From CBDCXE01 sp965223725 [NCBI: Nitrospinota bacterium] (lineage in GTDB: Bacteria > Nitrospinota_A > UBA7883): 64,000 bases of DNA. Position numbers and translations under genes: made by a program. Within the stretch, counting starts at the first letter, position 1. Each line of letters begins with the position of its first letter. Of this stretch, positions 34,461 to 44,541 are shown in pieces. A model generated the notes under the pieces. It did not search any database. It saw only the letters and a list, made by a program, of their open reading frames with translations, and was not told the DNA's origin. The stretch is taken from positions 434,001-498,000 of the forward strand of contig CBDCXE010000005.1 of assembly GCA_965223725.1 (NCBI GenBank), given 5' to 3'.

Positions 34461-35237
34461 GTGAAAATACTGGTCTGTGTGAAGCAGGTACCCGACCTGG
34501 AATCGAAATTTGCGGTCAGCGCCGACGGCGACTGGATAGACGAGAGCGATATCGTGTTCAGGATGAACGAGTATGATGAATATGCGGTGGAAGAAGCCGC
34601 CAGCCTGAAGGAAAAGCTGGGTGGATCGCCAGATATAACGGCCCTTTCCATCGGCCCGGACAGGGTGGTGGAAGTGATTAAAAAAGCCCTGGCCATGGGC
34701 GCGGATCGGGGCGCGCATATCAAGGATGACGACTATTACAAGCGTGACCCGTTCGAGATCGCCTCAATCATCGCCAAGTTTGCCGCGGACAAACAATTTG
34801 ACCTGGTCTTTACCGGGCTGCAATCGCAGGATAGGGGCTCGTGTCAGGTGGGTGTGCTGCTGGCGGAGATGCTGGAAATCCCATCGGTGACGACGGTCGT
34901 GGACTTTGCTTATGACGATGGCGCCGTCACTGTCCGGCGGGAGCTGGAGGGTGGCGCCAAGGCTGTCGCCAAAGTGAACTCGCCTGCGCTGGTGACCTGC
35001 CAGCTTGGGTTGAATACGCCGCGTTACCCGACACTGCCGAATATTATGAAAGCAAAAAAGAAAGAGTTGAACACAATAAGCATTGGCGATCTCGACCATG
35101 CAAAAAGTCTGACAACCACAGAAAAAATGTATCTGCCGGATAAAAAAGGCGCGGGCCTGGTGCTGGAAGGTGATGCTGGGGAGGTGGCCGACCAGTTATT
35201 AACAATCCTTCGTGATAAAACCAGCGTGGTCAAATAG
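34461..35237 (+). CDS. etfB: Electron transfer flavoprotein subunit beta
   Basis: AMP/FAD-binding ETF beta subunit, 258 residues. The N-terminus MKILVCVKQVPDLESKF, the VEEAASLKEK and ALAMGADRG segments, and VFTGLQSQDRGSCQVGVLLAE are typical. A GTG start with AAAGGAG upstream. It lies 25 bp after the membrane oxidoreductase and 9 bp before etfA. Electrons probably come from acyl-CoA or similar dehydrogenases, none of which are in the window. There is no sign of the extra features of bifurcating ETFs that I can judge. Confidence 0.95.
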   Translation: MKILVCVKQVPDLESKFAVSADGDWIDESDIVFRMNEYDEYAVEEAASLKEKLGGSPDITALSIGPDRVVEVIKKALAMGADRGAHIKDDDYYKRDPFEIASIIAKFAADKQFDLVFTGLQSQDRGSCQVGVLLAEMLEIPSVTTVVDFAYDDGAVTVRRELEGGAKAVAKVNSPALVTCQLGLNTPRYPTLPNIMKAKKKELNTISIGDLDHAKSLTTTEKMYLPDKKGAGLVLEGDAGEVADQLLTILRDKTSVVK

Positions 35238-35246
35238 GAGATTAAA

Positions 35247-36164
35247 ATGAAAGCTCTGTTAGTAGGCGAATCTCGAAACAACGAAATACTGGATATTACA
35301 TATGAGCTGGTGGCATTCGCCGCCGGGCTGAGCGCGGATACTGCTATGTTTATAGCTGGCGGTTCCGAAGTTCCCAAAGTTGATGGAAATCTATATCTGG
35401 CGGACACGGAAAAATATGGTGAAATAAGCCCCGACATACATAAGAAACTTTTGTTGGAGACTATCGATAAAGAGAAGCCGGATATCGTTGTTTTTGGTCA
35501 TACAACCTACGGCTGGGATTTGGCGCCCCGGGTGGCTTATGCGATGAAGGCGGGGCTGGTGACAGAAGTTGTCGGACACGGAAATGGGTTGTTTATAACT
35601 CCTGCGCTCAATTCCAAGCTCCGGCGCAACGTCAAACCCTCCACCGACACTGTGGTGCTGACGGTTCAGTCCGGCGCATTCACCGCGGCAGACGATCCAA
35701 CCGGCGCCCCAACCGTGGTGAAAGCGGAGCTTGACGACCAGGCCTCCGCGTATCAATTCGAAGGGTACGAAAAAGCGGATGCGGATGAAGGGATCGATCT
35801 GGGCAAGGCCGAGGTGATCGTGACAGCCGGCCGGGGTGTGGGGAAAAAGGAAAATGTTCAAATAATTGCCGACCTGGCGGACGCCATCGGCGGTGAACTG
35901 GGCGCCAGCCGCCCTGTGGTGGACGCGGGCTGGGCCGAGAGCGCGCGGCAGGTCGGCTCCAGCGGGCAGTCTGTATCGCCCAAGCTTTACATAGCGTGTG
36001 GGGTCTCCGGCTCTGTCCAGCATGTGGCGGGGATGAAGAAGTCGGAGTTTATAGTGGCCGTCAACACAGACAAAGACGCGCCGATAGGGGAGCTGGCGGA
36101 TGTTTTCGTGGCGATCGATTTAAATGAGTTTGTCCCGGCGTTGACTGAAAAGCTGAAAGGGTAA
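35247..36164 (+). CDS. etfA: Electron transfer flavoprotein subunit alpha
   Basis: FAD-binding ETF alpha subunit of 305 residues. The C-terminal FAD domain is clear: VIVTAGRGVGKKENV, GASRPVVDAGWAESARQVGSSGQSVSPKLYIACGVSGSVQH and IVAVNTDKDAPI. The N-terminal domain (KALLVGESRNNEILD) lacks the ferredoxin extension found in some EtfA proteins. Last gene of the EMO-etfB-etfA operon, ending 48 bp before the convergent IHF gene. Confidence 0.95.
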   Translation: MKALLVGESRNNEILDITYELVAFAAGLSADTAMFIAGGSEVPKVDGNLYLADTEKYGEISPDIHKKLLLETIDKEKPDIVVFGHTTYGWDLAPRVAYAMKAGLVTEVVGHGNGLFITPALNSKLRRNVKPSTDTVVLTVQSGAFTAADDPTGAPTVVKAELDDQASAYQFEGYEKADADEGIDLGKAEVIVTAGRGVGKKENVQIIADLADAIGGELGASRPVVDAGWAESARQVGSSGQSVSPKLYIACGVSGSVQHVAGMKKSEFIVAVNTDKDAPIGELADVFVAIDLNEFVPALTEKLKG

Positions 36165-36212
36165 AGGGCCGGAACCGTCCGAATCGACCTGCCGGATAGT
36201 TTCAGGCGGTGT

Positions 36213-36512
36213 TTACTGGTCCGGATTTTGTGACGACGATTTGTCGACTATTTCCCTGAAATCTTTACCTGTTTTGAAAAATGGGACCTTTTTGGCCGGC
36301 ACGTTCACAGTCTCGCCGGTTTTCGGGTTTCTTCCTTCCTTGGCCGCTCTGTGGCGAACCCGGAAAGAGCCAAACCCACGGATCTCCACCTTATCCTCGT
36401 TGGCCAGGGCTTCTATGATGCTGCTGGTGAATATGTTGATAATATCTTCCGCCTGAAGTTTTTTGATCTTCAGCTTTGCGGCCAGCTTCTCCGCCATCTC
36501 CGATTTTGTCAT
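36213..36512 (-). CDS. IHF/HU-family DNA-bending protein
   Basis: A 99-residue histone-like protein. The ATG at 36512 (MTKSEMAEKLAAKL) is chosen over an in-frame TTG upstream because it gives the family length and has GGGG before it. The beta-arm motifs are RGFGSFRVRHRAAKEGRNPKTGE with the intercalating Pro (NPKTG), then VPFFKTGK. It is closer to IHF than to HU, because of RAAKEGRNP and the variable C-terminal tail (SSSQNPDQ). Likely helps sigma-54 promoters or chromosome packing. Confidence 0.92.
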   Translation of the reverse strand: MTKSEMAEKLAAKLKIKKLQAEDIINIFTSSIIEALANEDKVEIRGFGSFRVRHRAAKEGRNPKTGETVNVPAKKVPFFKTGKDFREIVDKSSSQNPDQ

Positions 36513-36536
36513 AACATAATCCCCAAAGGACAAAAA

Positions 36537-36755
36537 TTACTCGGAATTTTCTTCAAAATGTGTGTCGACATAGTTGTCGACCATGTCATTGAGCCTGTCC
36601 TGAAAATAGTCTATATCCGAAATATCTGTCAGATTATCCAGAAAATGACGGGTCACTGAATGGACGACAGACTCAACCTCCTCCAGGGAAGCTTCTTCAT
36701 TGACCAGGCTGTCATTTAGCCCGGCGACTATTTGGCTTATCTTTTCTTGATTCAT
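36537..36755 (-). CDS. Small acidic hypothetical protein
   Basis: A 72-residue acidic, helical protein with no recognised domain. It sits between the IHF-like gene (24 bp downstream) and the Crp/Fnr gene (67 bp upstream), all on the same strand, so co-transcription is likely. GAATAAAT-like spacing with only a weak AGAA ribosome-binding site is seen. Confidence 0.6.
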   Translation of the reverse strand: MNQEKISQIVAGLNDSLVNEEASLEEVESVVHSVTRHFLDNLTDISDIDYFQDRLNDMVDNYVDTHFEENSE

Positions 36756-36822
36756 TTATTCTCCGATTTTCTTTAAATACAATTATATAGAGATTTTCAA
36801 TTCATTCAATCTTTTTTTATTA

Positions 36823-37500
36823 CTATTGGAAAATTTCTTCCAGATCATCCGGTTTTTTAATAATTATCCTTTTCCCTTCCACTTCGATGATTTTCTTTTC
36901 ACGGATTTTTTTCAACCCACGCTCCACAACCTCAAAGGAGGTGCCTATGATCTCCGCCAGATCCTGCCTGGTCATGGGGAGGGTGACCAGAATGCCATCG
37001 TCGGTTTCGACCCCCAGTTCCTCCGAAATATTCGTGAGAAAACGCGCCAAACGCTTTTCCACCGACTGGACAGCCAGCGAGCTTTGATTCTCCACAAAAT
37101 TGCGCAGCCTGGCCCCCAGCCCAATAATAAGCTGCACCAGCGTATCCGGATTGTTTTTTATAAACTTGAGGAAATCAGAAGACGAAAGCTCCCCCACCTT
37201 GGATTCTTCCAATGCCACCGCAGACGCAGGGTACGGCTTGCCATCAATCACTGCGATTTCCGCCACGGTGCCGCCGGAGCCGAATATGCCCATGATCGCC
37301 GATTTGCCATCGGGGAACTCCCGGACCACCTTCACCCGGCCAGTGGATATGAAATATATCTTTTCCGCTGGATCACCTTCGTTTAATACCCGCTCCCCTT
37401 TTTTATAGCATTTCCATTTTATCGATTTATCCAGCGCTTCCAGACGATCATCCGGCACAGAAGAAAAATAGCTTACCTGTTTTAAAGAAGGATCCATCAT
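36823..37500 (-). CDS. Crp/Fnr-family transcription regulator
   Basis: A 225-residue regulator. Residues 8-120 form a cyclic-nucleotide-binding fold (FSSVPDDRLEAL, GDPAEKIYFISTGRVKVV). A dimer helix follows (near 130-150), then a winged helix-turn-helix with TRQDLAEIIGTSFEVVERGLKKI. There is only one cysteine, so it is not an FNR-type cluster sensor. The recognition helix (SFEVVERGL) departs from the usual T-x-E-T-x-S-R pattern, so its operator may differ from CRP or FNR sites. It is divergent from gspC. Confidence 0.9.
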   Translation of the reverse strand: MMDPSLKQVSYFSSVPDDRLEALDKSIKWKCYKKGERVLNEGDPAEKIYFISTGRVKVVREFPDGKSAIMGIFGSGGTVAEIAVIDGKPYPASAVALEESKVGELSSSDFLKFIKNNPDTLVQLIIGLGARLRNFVENQSSLAVQSVEKRLARFLTNISEELGVETDDGILVTLPMTRQDLAEIIGTSFEVVERGLKKIREKKIIEVEGKRIIIKKPDDLEEIFQ

Positions 37501-37667
37501 AAACCTTGTATATTTCTAGTCATCTCGGCATTTTATTTTACCATAATGCTACGGGCCAGCTTAACAGCTACATCAAAAAAATCGTTCAATAAAAATAATC
37601 AAAAATAATTTTCAAAATATAAACTGGCTGTCCGTTCTCATTCAAACACCTGTATGTATGGCCAAAT
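37501..37667. promoter_or_regulatory. Divergent promoter region, regulator and T2SS operon
   Basis: AT-rich 167-bp region between the divergently transcribed regulator and gspC. It includes long A/T tracts (37570-37620). No confident -35/-10 pair could be set by eye, but both transcripts must start here. Confidence 0.45.
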
Positions 37668-38600
37668 ATGACATATGAAACAAAGATACCCCAAAGGGTA
37701 TGGACAGTGATACACCTCGCCCTGATTGCGTGGGTTGGCTGGATAGCCGCAGGGCTTGTGGACCGCTGGGTCGCAGGCTCTCTGCAGGGCGCGGGCTCTT
37801 ATACGGCGCATACCCGATCCATCGCCGCCAATTCCAACCTTCGGCCATTTAAGCCAAACCGTGATTATTATGCGATAGTCCGCTCCAACATTTTTAACTC
37901 GACCCAGGCAAACCAGGGTACTGATATAAGGACGGACAATCATTCAGGAGTTTCAAAATCTGAATTACCAGCAGACGCACAAAAAACCAGCCTGGACCTG
38001 CGGCTTATCGGTACCGTTCTCAGCAAGACAGGCGACTACCGTCTGGCCGCCATAGAAATAAAAGATTTATCGGAGCAGAGGCTCTATAAAATCAACGATA
38101 CAGTTTCTGGCGCTTCGATATTCCGGATAGAGCGAAACCGCGTTGGCCTTATGAACAATGGCAACGTGGAAGTGCTGGAGATCGAGTTTGCGGAAGATTC
38201 TTTTGACGATACCCCCGCAACGCCTGTATCACCGACCCTGAGCAGTTTTCCCGGGCGGGATGTGATCAAATCTGGCGAGGGCGATTACAAGGTTTCCCGT
38301 CGATATGTAGACTCGCAGCTTAAAAACATGAGCTCGCTACTAACCCAGGCCAGGGCCGTGCCGAATATCGACAGCAGCGGCGCCACCAACGGTTTCCGAC
38401 TTTTTTCCATCAAGCAAGGTTCGCTGTTCTCTAAAATCGGGCTTCAGAACCATGATGTGGTGCAAAGGATAAATGGGGTGGAACTCAACTCCGCCGAGAA
38501 AGCGCTCGACCTTTTTCAGGCGCTCCGGAACGAGAGCAGTTTTAAAGTTGACCTGTTGCGAAGAGCGAAAAAAACCACTTTGAGGTTAAATGTCCAATGA
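37668..38600 (+). CDS. gspC: Type II secretion inner-membrane protein GspC
   Basis: Links the inner-membrane platform to the secretin. The layout is a short cytoplasmic N-terminus, one helix near residues 14-36 (VIHLALIAWVGWIAAGLV), a homology-region domain (about 95-165, LDLRLIGTVLSKTGDYRLAAI), and a C-terminal PDZ domain (about 235-310, FRLFSIKQGSLFSKIGLQNHD). The gene overlaps gspD by 4 bases (ATGA). It opens a twelve-gene operon in the classic C-to-N order. Confidence 0.92.
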   Translation: MTYETKIPQRVWTVIHLALIAWVGWIAAGLVDRWVAGSLQGAGSYTAHTRSIAANSNLRPFKPNRDYYAIVRSNIFNSTQANQGTDIRTDNHSGVSKSELPADAQKTSLDLRLIGTVLSKTGDYRLAAIEIKDLSEQRLYKINDTVSGASIFRIERNRVGLMNNGNVEVLEIEFAEDSFDDTPATPVSPTLSSFPGRDVIKSGEGDYKVSRRYVDSQLKNMSSLLTQARAVPNIDSSGATNGFRLFSIKQGSLFSKIGLQNHDVVQRINGVELNSAEKALDLFQALRNESSFKVDLLRRAKKTTLRLNVQ

Positions 38601-40678
38601 TTTCACTTTTTCGATTTAAAATAATTGCGCCAGCTTTTCTGGCAGCGCTCATTCTGCTTCTCCCATTACACGGTTTTGCAGAGGAAGTAACACCGTCTGG
38701 CGGCATCGATCAGGCAGATCTGGCGGATGGCAAGATCACCATCGACTTTCATGACGCTGACATCCGGCTGTTCGTAAAATTCATGGCGGAGCTGACCGGG
38801 CGCAACTTCATCATCGATGAGAAGGTGCAGGGCAAGGTGACCGTGATCTCACCAAAGGAAGTCAATGTGGACGAAGCCATTAAAGTGTTTGAATCGACTA
38901 TGGAAGTATACGGCTTTACCTTGATTGAAGCGGGTAACGTTACCAAGGTTGTCCCATCCCATGAAGCGCGCCAGCGCGGCTCCTTCGGCCCGGGCGGCAG
39001 CCAGTCGGGTGATAAGATCATCACACGGCTCATCCCGATGCAGTACGTCAAAGCGCCAGATATGGTGGACACGTTGCGTCCTCTGCTCCCCATCACTAGT
39101 TTCATCAGCGCGTTTAAAGGGACCAACACACTGATAATCGTCGACTTCGCTTCCAACGTAAACAAGTTGCGGGGTATTATTAATAAACTGGACGTTCCAG
39201 GCCAGGAGCAAGTTATAACAGTGGCCCAGCTCACCCATGCAGGCGCGAGAGAGCTGTCAGACCGGCTCGTTAAAATATTCGATATCAAAAAAGCAGGCGG
39301 AAGCCCTGCATTGGGCGGGTATGGCGCCCCAAACACAGGCAACAAAGCATTGAAAAGCCCGATCAGGCAATGGTCGGAGCAATCGGCCCAGATCATTCCA
39401 GATGAGCGGGTAAACGCTGTTATCATCGTGGCGAACAACCAAATGACCAAACAGGCGCTGTCCTTGATAGAACAGCTTGATATCCCGGCCCAGCCGGGGC
39501 AGGGGAAGATCAATGTTTATTATCTCAAAAATGCTGACGCTGAAGATCTGGCCAAGGTGCTGGGCAACCTGACGCAGGAGCCAAGTGTAGCGCCTGGTAA
39601 AGGAAGAAAAAATGTGGCGCCGATAAATGTCAGCAAGGATGTAACCATAACTCCGGACAAAGCCACCAACTCGCTGGTCATCACAGCTTCCAGGGAGGAA
39701 TATGAAACATTGCGCAAGGTGATCGAAAAGCTGGACATCCGCAGGCGCCAGGTGTTTGTGGAGGCGCTGATAATGGAGGTGACCAGCGACAAGCAGCGGG
39801 AGCTGGGCATAGAGTGGCGCACCACATCCGACTTCAGCAAGCCAGGCCCCCAAGGCATCGGCGGCACAAACTTCGGCAACATAAACAACGTAGCGGAAAA
39901 CCCGCTGAACGCTCCGCAAGGTTTGACAGTTGGGGTGGTGGATGGAATCATCAGCTTTGGTGATAAACAGTTTCTGAACCTGGGCGCCCTTATCCGCGCG
40001 CTTCAAACGGAATCTGGCGTCAATATCCTGTCAACACCGAATATCATGACAACCGACAATGAGGAAGCGAAGATTGTCGTGGCGCAGACTGTGCCATTTG
40101 TCACCGGGGAGTCACAGAATACCGGCGGCACGATCTTGACCACTATTGAACGAAAAGATATAGGTATCACTTTAACTATCAAGCCGCAAATATCTGAATC
40201 AGAAATAGTTAAGCTGAATGTATATCAAGAGATTTCGTCAATCTCTCCAACACAACTGGAGAAAGCGCGGGATATTATTACATTCACTCGATCAATAGAG
40301 ACAACCGTCGTGGCGAAGGATGCGCAGAATATCGTTCTGGGCGGATTGATCCGCGATGATATCAACGATCAGGAATCGAAAGTGCCTCTGTTTGGTGATA
40401 TACCGCTATTGGGGTGGCTGTTCAAATCGCAGAAAAAAAGGAAACAGAAAACCAACCTGTTGGTCTTCCTGACTCCACATATCATAAAGAATGATCACGA
40501 CCTGGCCAAGGTAACCGACCAGCAACGAGAGATTATTAAAATCGATCCGGAGGCTTATGATAAAACATTCGATCCGACCTTGAAAATGCGCGATAAATCA
40601 CCATACAAAACCATGGATGAATATAAGTACGAAAGTGGCGAGGACGTCGATGAAAACCTGATCGAAGACGCAAACTAG
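38597..40678 (+). CDS. gspD: Type II secretion secretin GspD
   Basis: Outer-membrane channel, 693 residues. The signal peptide is about 1-28 (cleavage near GFA). The N0 domain (KITIDFHDADIRLFVKFMAE) and three KH-like N domains follow, then the secretin barrel (VFVEALIMEVTSDKQRELGI, VPFVTGES, IVLGGLIRDD, LLVFLTPHII). A linker of low complexity around 235-265 (GGYGAPNTGNKA) separates N domains. The C-terminal 50 residues after the barrel form a charged S-domain-like tail that may bind a pilotin. Confidence 0.96.
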   Translation: MISLFRFKIIAPAFLAALILLLPLHGFAEEVTPSGGIDQADLADGKITIDFHDADIRLFVKFMAELTGRNFIIDEKVQGKVTVISPKEVNVDEAIKVFESTMEVYGFTLIEAGNVTKVVPSHEARQRGSFGPGGSQSGDKIITRLIPMQYVKAPDMVDTLRPLLPITSFISAFKGTNTLIIVDFASNVNKLRGIINKLDVPGQEQVITVAQLTHAGARELSDRLVKIFDIKKAGGSPALGGYGAPNTGNKALKSPIRQWSEQSAQIIPDERVNAVIIVANNQMTKQALSLIEQLDIPAQPGQGKINVYYLKNADAEDLAKVLGNLTQEPSVAPGKGRKNVAPINVSKDVTITPDKATNSLVITASREEYETLRKVIEKLDIRRRQVFVEALIMEVTSDKQRELGIEWRTTSDFSKPGPQGIGGTNFGNINNVAENPLNAPQGLTVGVVDGIISFGDKQFLNLGALIRALQTESGVNILSTPNIMTTDNEEAKIVVAQTVPFVTGESQNTGGTILTTIERKDIGITLTIKPQISESEIVKLNVYQEISSISPTQLEKARDIITFTRSIETTVVAKDAQNIVLGGLIRDDINDQESKVPLFGDIPLLGWLFKSQKKRKQKTNLLVFLTPHIIKNDHDLAKVTDQQREIIKIDPEAYDKTFDPTLKMRDKSPYKTMDEYKYESGEDVDENLIEDAN

Positions 40679-40681
40679 AAA

Positions 40682-42301
40682 ATGTCAGATAAAAATTTGG
40701 TCAACCGGTCCGACGCCAACGGCGCAAAGGCGGAACAGGAGATTGAAAACCTGAAAGAGCTGGCCAAGGAACTGGGGTTGCCGTTCATCAATGATATCGA
40801 TGTCGACAATATAGACCCGGACCTGCTGAGTAAAACAACTTTCCAGTTTGCCAAAACATATCTGGCGCTGCCGCTGAAACTGGAGGATGGCTTATTGACG
40901 ATAGCCACTGCGAGACCGCTCGATTCGGGGCCGCTGGATGATTTAAGACTTGTTTATGGCGCTCCGACACGGCTGACGGTTGTCGACCCGGAGGCGTTGG
41001 CAGACGCTATCAATCGCGCATATGACCTTTCGTCAGGTTCCGCTGACGAGATCATAGACGATATTGCGGAAGAGGATGACATCGACTCGCTGATCCACGG
41101 TCTGCCGGATGACCTTCTGGAAACCTCCGCCGAGGCGCCTGTGATACGGCTCGTGAACTCCATACTGGTTCAGGCGGTGAAGGAGAAAGCGTCCGACATA
41201 CATATAGAGCCATACGAGCGGGAGTTGTCGGTGCGGCGCCGGGTGGATGGTGTGCTGAGCACATTGGTGACACCGCCCAAGCGTCTGCAGTCGTTTATAG
41301 TATCGCGAATAAAAATCATGGCAGGACTCGATATCGCGGAGAAACGATTGCCGCAGGATGGGCGTATAAAGATCGTGATCGCTGGGAAAGAGGTCGACAT
41401 CCGGGTCAGCATCATCCCCACCGCCCATGGCGAGCGGGTCGTCATGCGTCTGCTGGACAAGGCTTCCATGCTGCTGGAGCTGGGTAACATTGGTATGGAT
41501 GATGATATCAAGGCCAAAGTGTCGGAGCTTATCAAGTCGCCCCACGGCATCATCCTGGTCTCCGGGCCAACAGGCTCCGGTAAAACCACAACCCTGTACG
41601 CCGCATTGAGCGCCATCAACTCCATCGATAAAAACATCATCACAGTCGAGGATCCGGTGGAATATCAACTTAAGGGGATTGGGCAGATGCCTGTGAACCC
41701 GAAGGTGGGCCTGACGTTCGCCGATGGGCTTCGTTCCATATTGCGGCAGGACCCGGACGTGATTATGGTGGGTGAAATACGCGACCTGGAGACTGCCCAG
41801 ATCGCAGTGCAGGCTTCACTCACCGGGCATCTGGTTTTTTCCACGATACATACCAACGACTCTGCGGGCGCTGTCACCCGGCTGATCGATATGGGGGTGG
41901 AGCCTTTTCTAATTTCCTCATCGCTGATCGCGGTGGTGGCCCAGAGGCTGGTGCGTGTATTGTGTCAACAGTGCCGGGTTCCATTCCGGCCGGAGCCTAT
42001 CCAACTGAGTGAGTTGGATATTGATGAATCTCTAATCAGCGTTGGCGACACATTCTATAAACCAAAAGGGTGCGATGAATGCCGAAATACTGGATATAGA
42101 GGGCGAACCGGAATCTATGAGCTGTTGGAAGTGGATGACACTATCCGCTCGTTAATCACCTCTGGCGCCGACACGGCCAGCATAAAGGATGAAGCGGTAA
42201 AACGTGGTTTCGTGGACATGAAAGCCAATGGCGTGAAGGCTGTGGTCAATGGCGTCACATCCATTGAGGAGTTGATGCGGGTAACTTCGGACATCATATA
42301 A
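40682..42301 (+). CDS. gspE: Type II secretion ATPase GspE
   Basis: Hexameric cytoplasmic ATPase, 539 residues. The N-terminal T2SSE_N domain is followed by the ATPase core: Walker A GPTGSGKTTTLY, Asp box, Walker B with VIMVGEIRDLETA, and His box GHLVFSTIHTND. The zinc-type tetracysteine motif CQQCRVPF...CDECRNTGYRG near 435-480 is intact. The ATG lies 3 bp after the gspD stop. Confidence 0.97.
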   Translation: MSDKNLVNRSDANGAKAEQEIENLKELAKELGLPFINDIDVDNIDPDLLSKTTFQFAKTYLALPLKLEDGLLTIATARPLDSGPLDDLRLVYGAPTRLTVVDPEALADAINRAYDLSSGSADEIIDDIAEEDDIDSLIHGLPDDLLETSAEAPVIRLVNSILVQAVKEKASDIHIEPYERELSVRRRVDGVLSTLVTPPKRLQSFIVSRIKIMAGLDIAEKRLPQDGRIKIVIAGKEVDIRVSIIPTAHGERVVMRLLDKASMLLELGNIGMDDDIKAKVSELIKSPHGIILVSGPTGSGKTTTLYAALSAINSIDKNIITVEDPVEYQLKGIGQMPVNPKVGLTFADGLRSILRQDPDVIMVGEIRDLETAQIAVQASLTGHLVFSTIHTNDSAGAVTRLIDMGVEPFLISSSLIAVVAQRLVRVLCQQCRVPFRPEPIQLSELDIDESLISVGDTFYKPKGCDECRNTGYRGRTGIYELLEVDDTIRSLITSGADTASIKDEAVKRGFVDMKANGVKAVVNGVTSIEELMRVTSDII

Positions 42302-42303
42302 AA

Positions 42304-43530
42304 ATGCCAATATTCGAGTACAAGGGATACGTCTCCGGCGGCAAAAACAGAACCGGTGTCATAGACGCCGACAGCCCAAAGGTCGCCCGGGCGAAGCTGC
42401 GAAAGCAAGGCATCCTGGTCACCAGCGTGGAGCCGGACAGCGGAAGGAGCGTCGGAGGTAAACTTGCCGTTCCGTCACTGGAGTCTGTTGTAGGCAGGGT
42501 TTCGTTCAAGGATGTTTCCGGGTTCACCCGCCAATTGGCGACGTTGCAAACCGCAGCGCTGCCATTGATAGAATCACTGGACGCTCTGTTCGAGCAGGCG
42601 AGCAATGTCCGGTTCAAGAAAGTAATCGCCGATATCCGCGAACAGGTGTCTTATGGCGAGACATTGGCCGACGCCATGGCGAAGCATCCAAAATATTTCG
42701 ATGTGATGTACACAAGCCTGGTGAGGGCAGGGGAGGCCTCCGGTTCGCTGGGTCATACATTGAACGAGCTGGCCGCGTTTCAGGAGAACCGGAGAAGGCA
42801 ACGCACAAAAATAGCGGCGGCGATGATCTATCCTGCCATCATGACAGTTGTCGGCAGCGCTGTGCTGCTGTTCCTGCTCGGCTATGTCATCCCGAAGATC
42901 GAGCTGATGTTCGAGGATATGAACCAGGCGCTGCCGTTGCCCACGGTCATCCTCCTGGCGGTCTCCAACTTCCTCGCCAACTGGTGGCCGGCACTGGTTC
43001 TGTTGATCATTATCGCGGTTATCGCGTTTGCAAAATATTACAGGACAGACCGGGGCAGAGATATGATTGACCGGCTGTCATTAAGGTTGCCGGTCTTCGG
43101 CCCCATAATCCAGGCGTCGGCAATTTCACGATTCGCCGGGTCGCTCAACATCCTTATATCAGGCGGCGTAGGCCTGCTGGAGGCGATGAAGATCACGGAG
43201 AACGCCGTGGGTAACTCTGCCATCGCCGGGGCCATCAGCGACGGCGTAGTCAATATCACCGAAGGCGAGACCATAGCAGAACCGCTGAAAGCTTCCGGCC
43301 ATTTTCCGCCGCTGGTCACGCAAATGCTGGCATCGGGAGAGAAGTCAGGGTCGCTGGAGTTCATGCTGGGCAAGATTGCGGAAGCGTACGATTTCGAGGT
43401 GGAGACAGCGGTCTCTGCCCTGACGGCGCTGATCGATCCGATCCTGATTTTGGTAATGGGGGCCACCGTCGGATTTATCGTGCTGGCGATCCTGCTCCCG
43501 ATATTTGAGCTGAGTCAATATGTACAATGA
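42304..43530 (+). CDS. gspF: Type II secretion platform protein GspF
   Basis: Polytopic inner-membrane protein of 408 residues with two repeated GspF domains ([19 protein letters not shown] and [24 protein letters not shown]) and three main hydrophobic segments (about 175-195, 215-240, 370-400). The start is 2 bp after gspE. Confidence 0.96.
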   Translation: MPIFEYKGYVSGGKNRTGVIDADSPKVARAKLRKQGILVTSVEPDSGRSVGGKLAVPSLESVVGRVSFKDVSGFTRQLATLQTAALPLIESLDALFEQASNVRFKKVIADIREQVSYGETLADAMAKHPKYFDVMYTSLVRAGEASGSLGHTLNELAAFQENRRRQRTKIAAAMIYPAIMTVVGSAVLLFLLGYVIPKIELMFEDMNQALPLPTVILLAVSNFLANWWPALVLLIIIAVIAFAKYYRTDRGRDMIDRLSLRLPVFGPIIQASAISRFAGSLNILISGGVGLLEAMKITENAVGNSAIAGAISDGVVNITEGETIAEPLKASGHFPPLVTQMLASGEKSGSLEFMLGKIAEAYDFEVETAVSALTALIDPILILVMGATVGFIVLAILLPIFELSQYVQ

Positions 43531-43555
43531 GAAACGACAACAGAGGAGAGCAAAT

Positions 43556-43996
43556 ATGACGAGTGAAAATATGAGGCGCAACCGCGGTTTTACTTTGATA
43601 GAAGTTTTGATAGTGGTGGTGATCCTGGGCATCATGGCGACCATTATCGTGCCGAGGATAATGGGACGGCCGGAGGAAGCGAGGCGAACAAAAGCGATCG
43701 TCGATATCAAAGCGATAGAGACCGCCCTCAATCTCTACAAAATCGATAACGGCGGATACCCATCAACGGAACAAGGCCTGAACGCGCTGGTGGAAAAACC
43801 GAGCTCCGGCGAAATACCACCCCGATGGAAGGATGGCGGCTATCTGCCGAAATTGCCGAAGGATCCATGGGGCAACCAGTATATCTATCTGTCACCTGGC
43901 GCCCAGGGTGAGTTCGATCTGATGTCGTACGCCTCGGATGGAGAAAAGGGCGGCGAAGGTAAATACGCCGATATCAACAGCTGGGAAATCGAATGA
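43556..43996 (+). CDS. gspG: Major pseudopilin GspG
   Basis: Main subunit of the pseudopilus. The start at 43556 is chosen because GAGGAG precedes it; an upstream in-frame ATG at 43520 lies inside gspF. The leader [11 protein letters not shown] is cleaved before [19 protein letters not shown], keeping Glu at +5. The C-terminal globular domain has the calcium-loop region ([30 protein letters not shown]). Confidence 0.96.
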   Translation: MTSENMRRNRGFTLIEVLIVVVILGIMATIIVPRIMGRPEEARRTKAIVDIKAIETALNLYKIDNGGYPSTEQGLNALVEKPSSGEIPPRWKDGGYLPKLPKDPWGNQYIYLSPGAQGEFDLMSYASDGEKGGEGKYADINSWEIE

Positions 43997-44541
43997 AAAC
44001 ACGATCAACAACAGGCTTTACACTGATAGAGTTGGCCGTAGTGTTGGCGATTATCGGCATCCTTGCTGGTGTCCTCGTTCCGCGTCTGCCAGATGTGACG
44101 GCGTGGAAGCTGAAGTCGTCGGCGCGCAGGCTCAGCGGGACCATATCAAGCCTGTACGACTATTCCGCCCGGACCCAGCTGGTGTATCGCCTGACGCTTG
44201 ATATAGATAAAAACGAGTACTTTGTTTCCTTGCTCAATATAGATAACGAGTTTGAAAAAGCGGATTTCGATTTCGCCAAGCAGACATCATTGCCGACAAA
44301 TATAAAAATCAACCAGGCGTTCACGGCAACGCAAGGGGCCCTTAATTCCGGCAAGGCGGTTATCCATTTCCTCCCTTCCGGTGTTGTGGACGCGTCTGTG
44401 ATTTACCTGGAAGATAAAAGCAGCAACAGGTTTACATTAACGATCCATCCGCTGACGGGACGGGTGAAAATCATCGAAGGGTTTAAGGAGCTAAAAGCAG
44501 GCAGGGCGTCTGCACAGGTTCAGGGCAGGCTGCGCGCATGA
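43993..44541 (+). CDS. gspH: Minor pseudopilin GspH
   Basis: A 182-residue pseudopilin. The leader MKTRSTTG is cleaved before [22 protein letters not shown] with Glu at +5. The C-terminal domain is a beta-rich GspH fold ([13 protein letters not shown]). It overlaps gspG by 4 bases and gspI by 4 bases. Confidence 0.9.
   Translation: MKTRSTTGFTLIELAVVLAIIGILAGVLVPRLPDVTAWKLKSSARRLSGTISSLYDYSARTQLVYRLTLDIDKNEYFVSLLNIDNEFEKADFDFAKQTSLPTNIKINQAFTATQGALNSGKAVIHFLPSGVVDASVIYLEDKSSNRFTLTIHPLTGRVKIIEGFKELKAGRASAQVQGRLRA

Noticed and set aside
36164-36213. Bidirectional terminator between etfA and the IHF-like gene
   Set aside because: Short complementary segments are present but no stable stem followed by a T-run on either strand.
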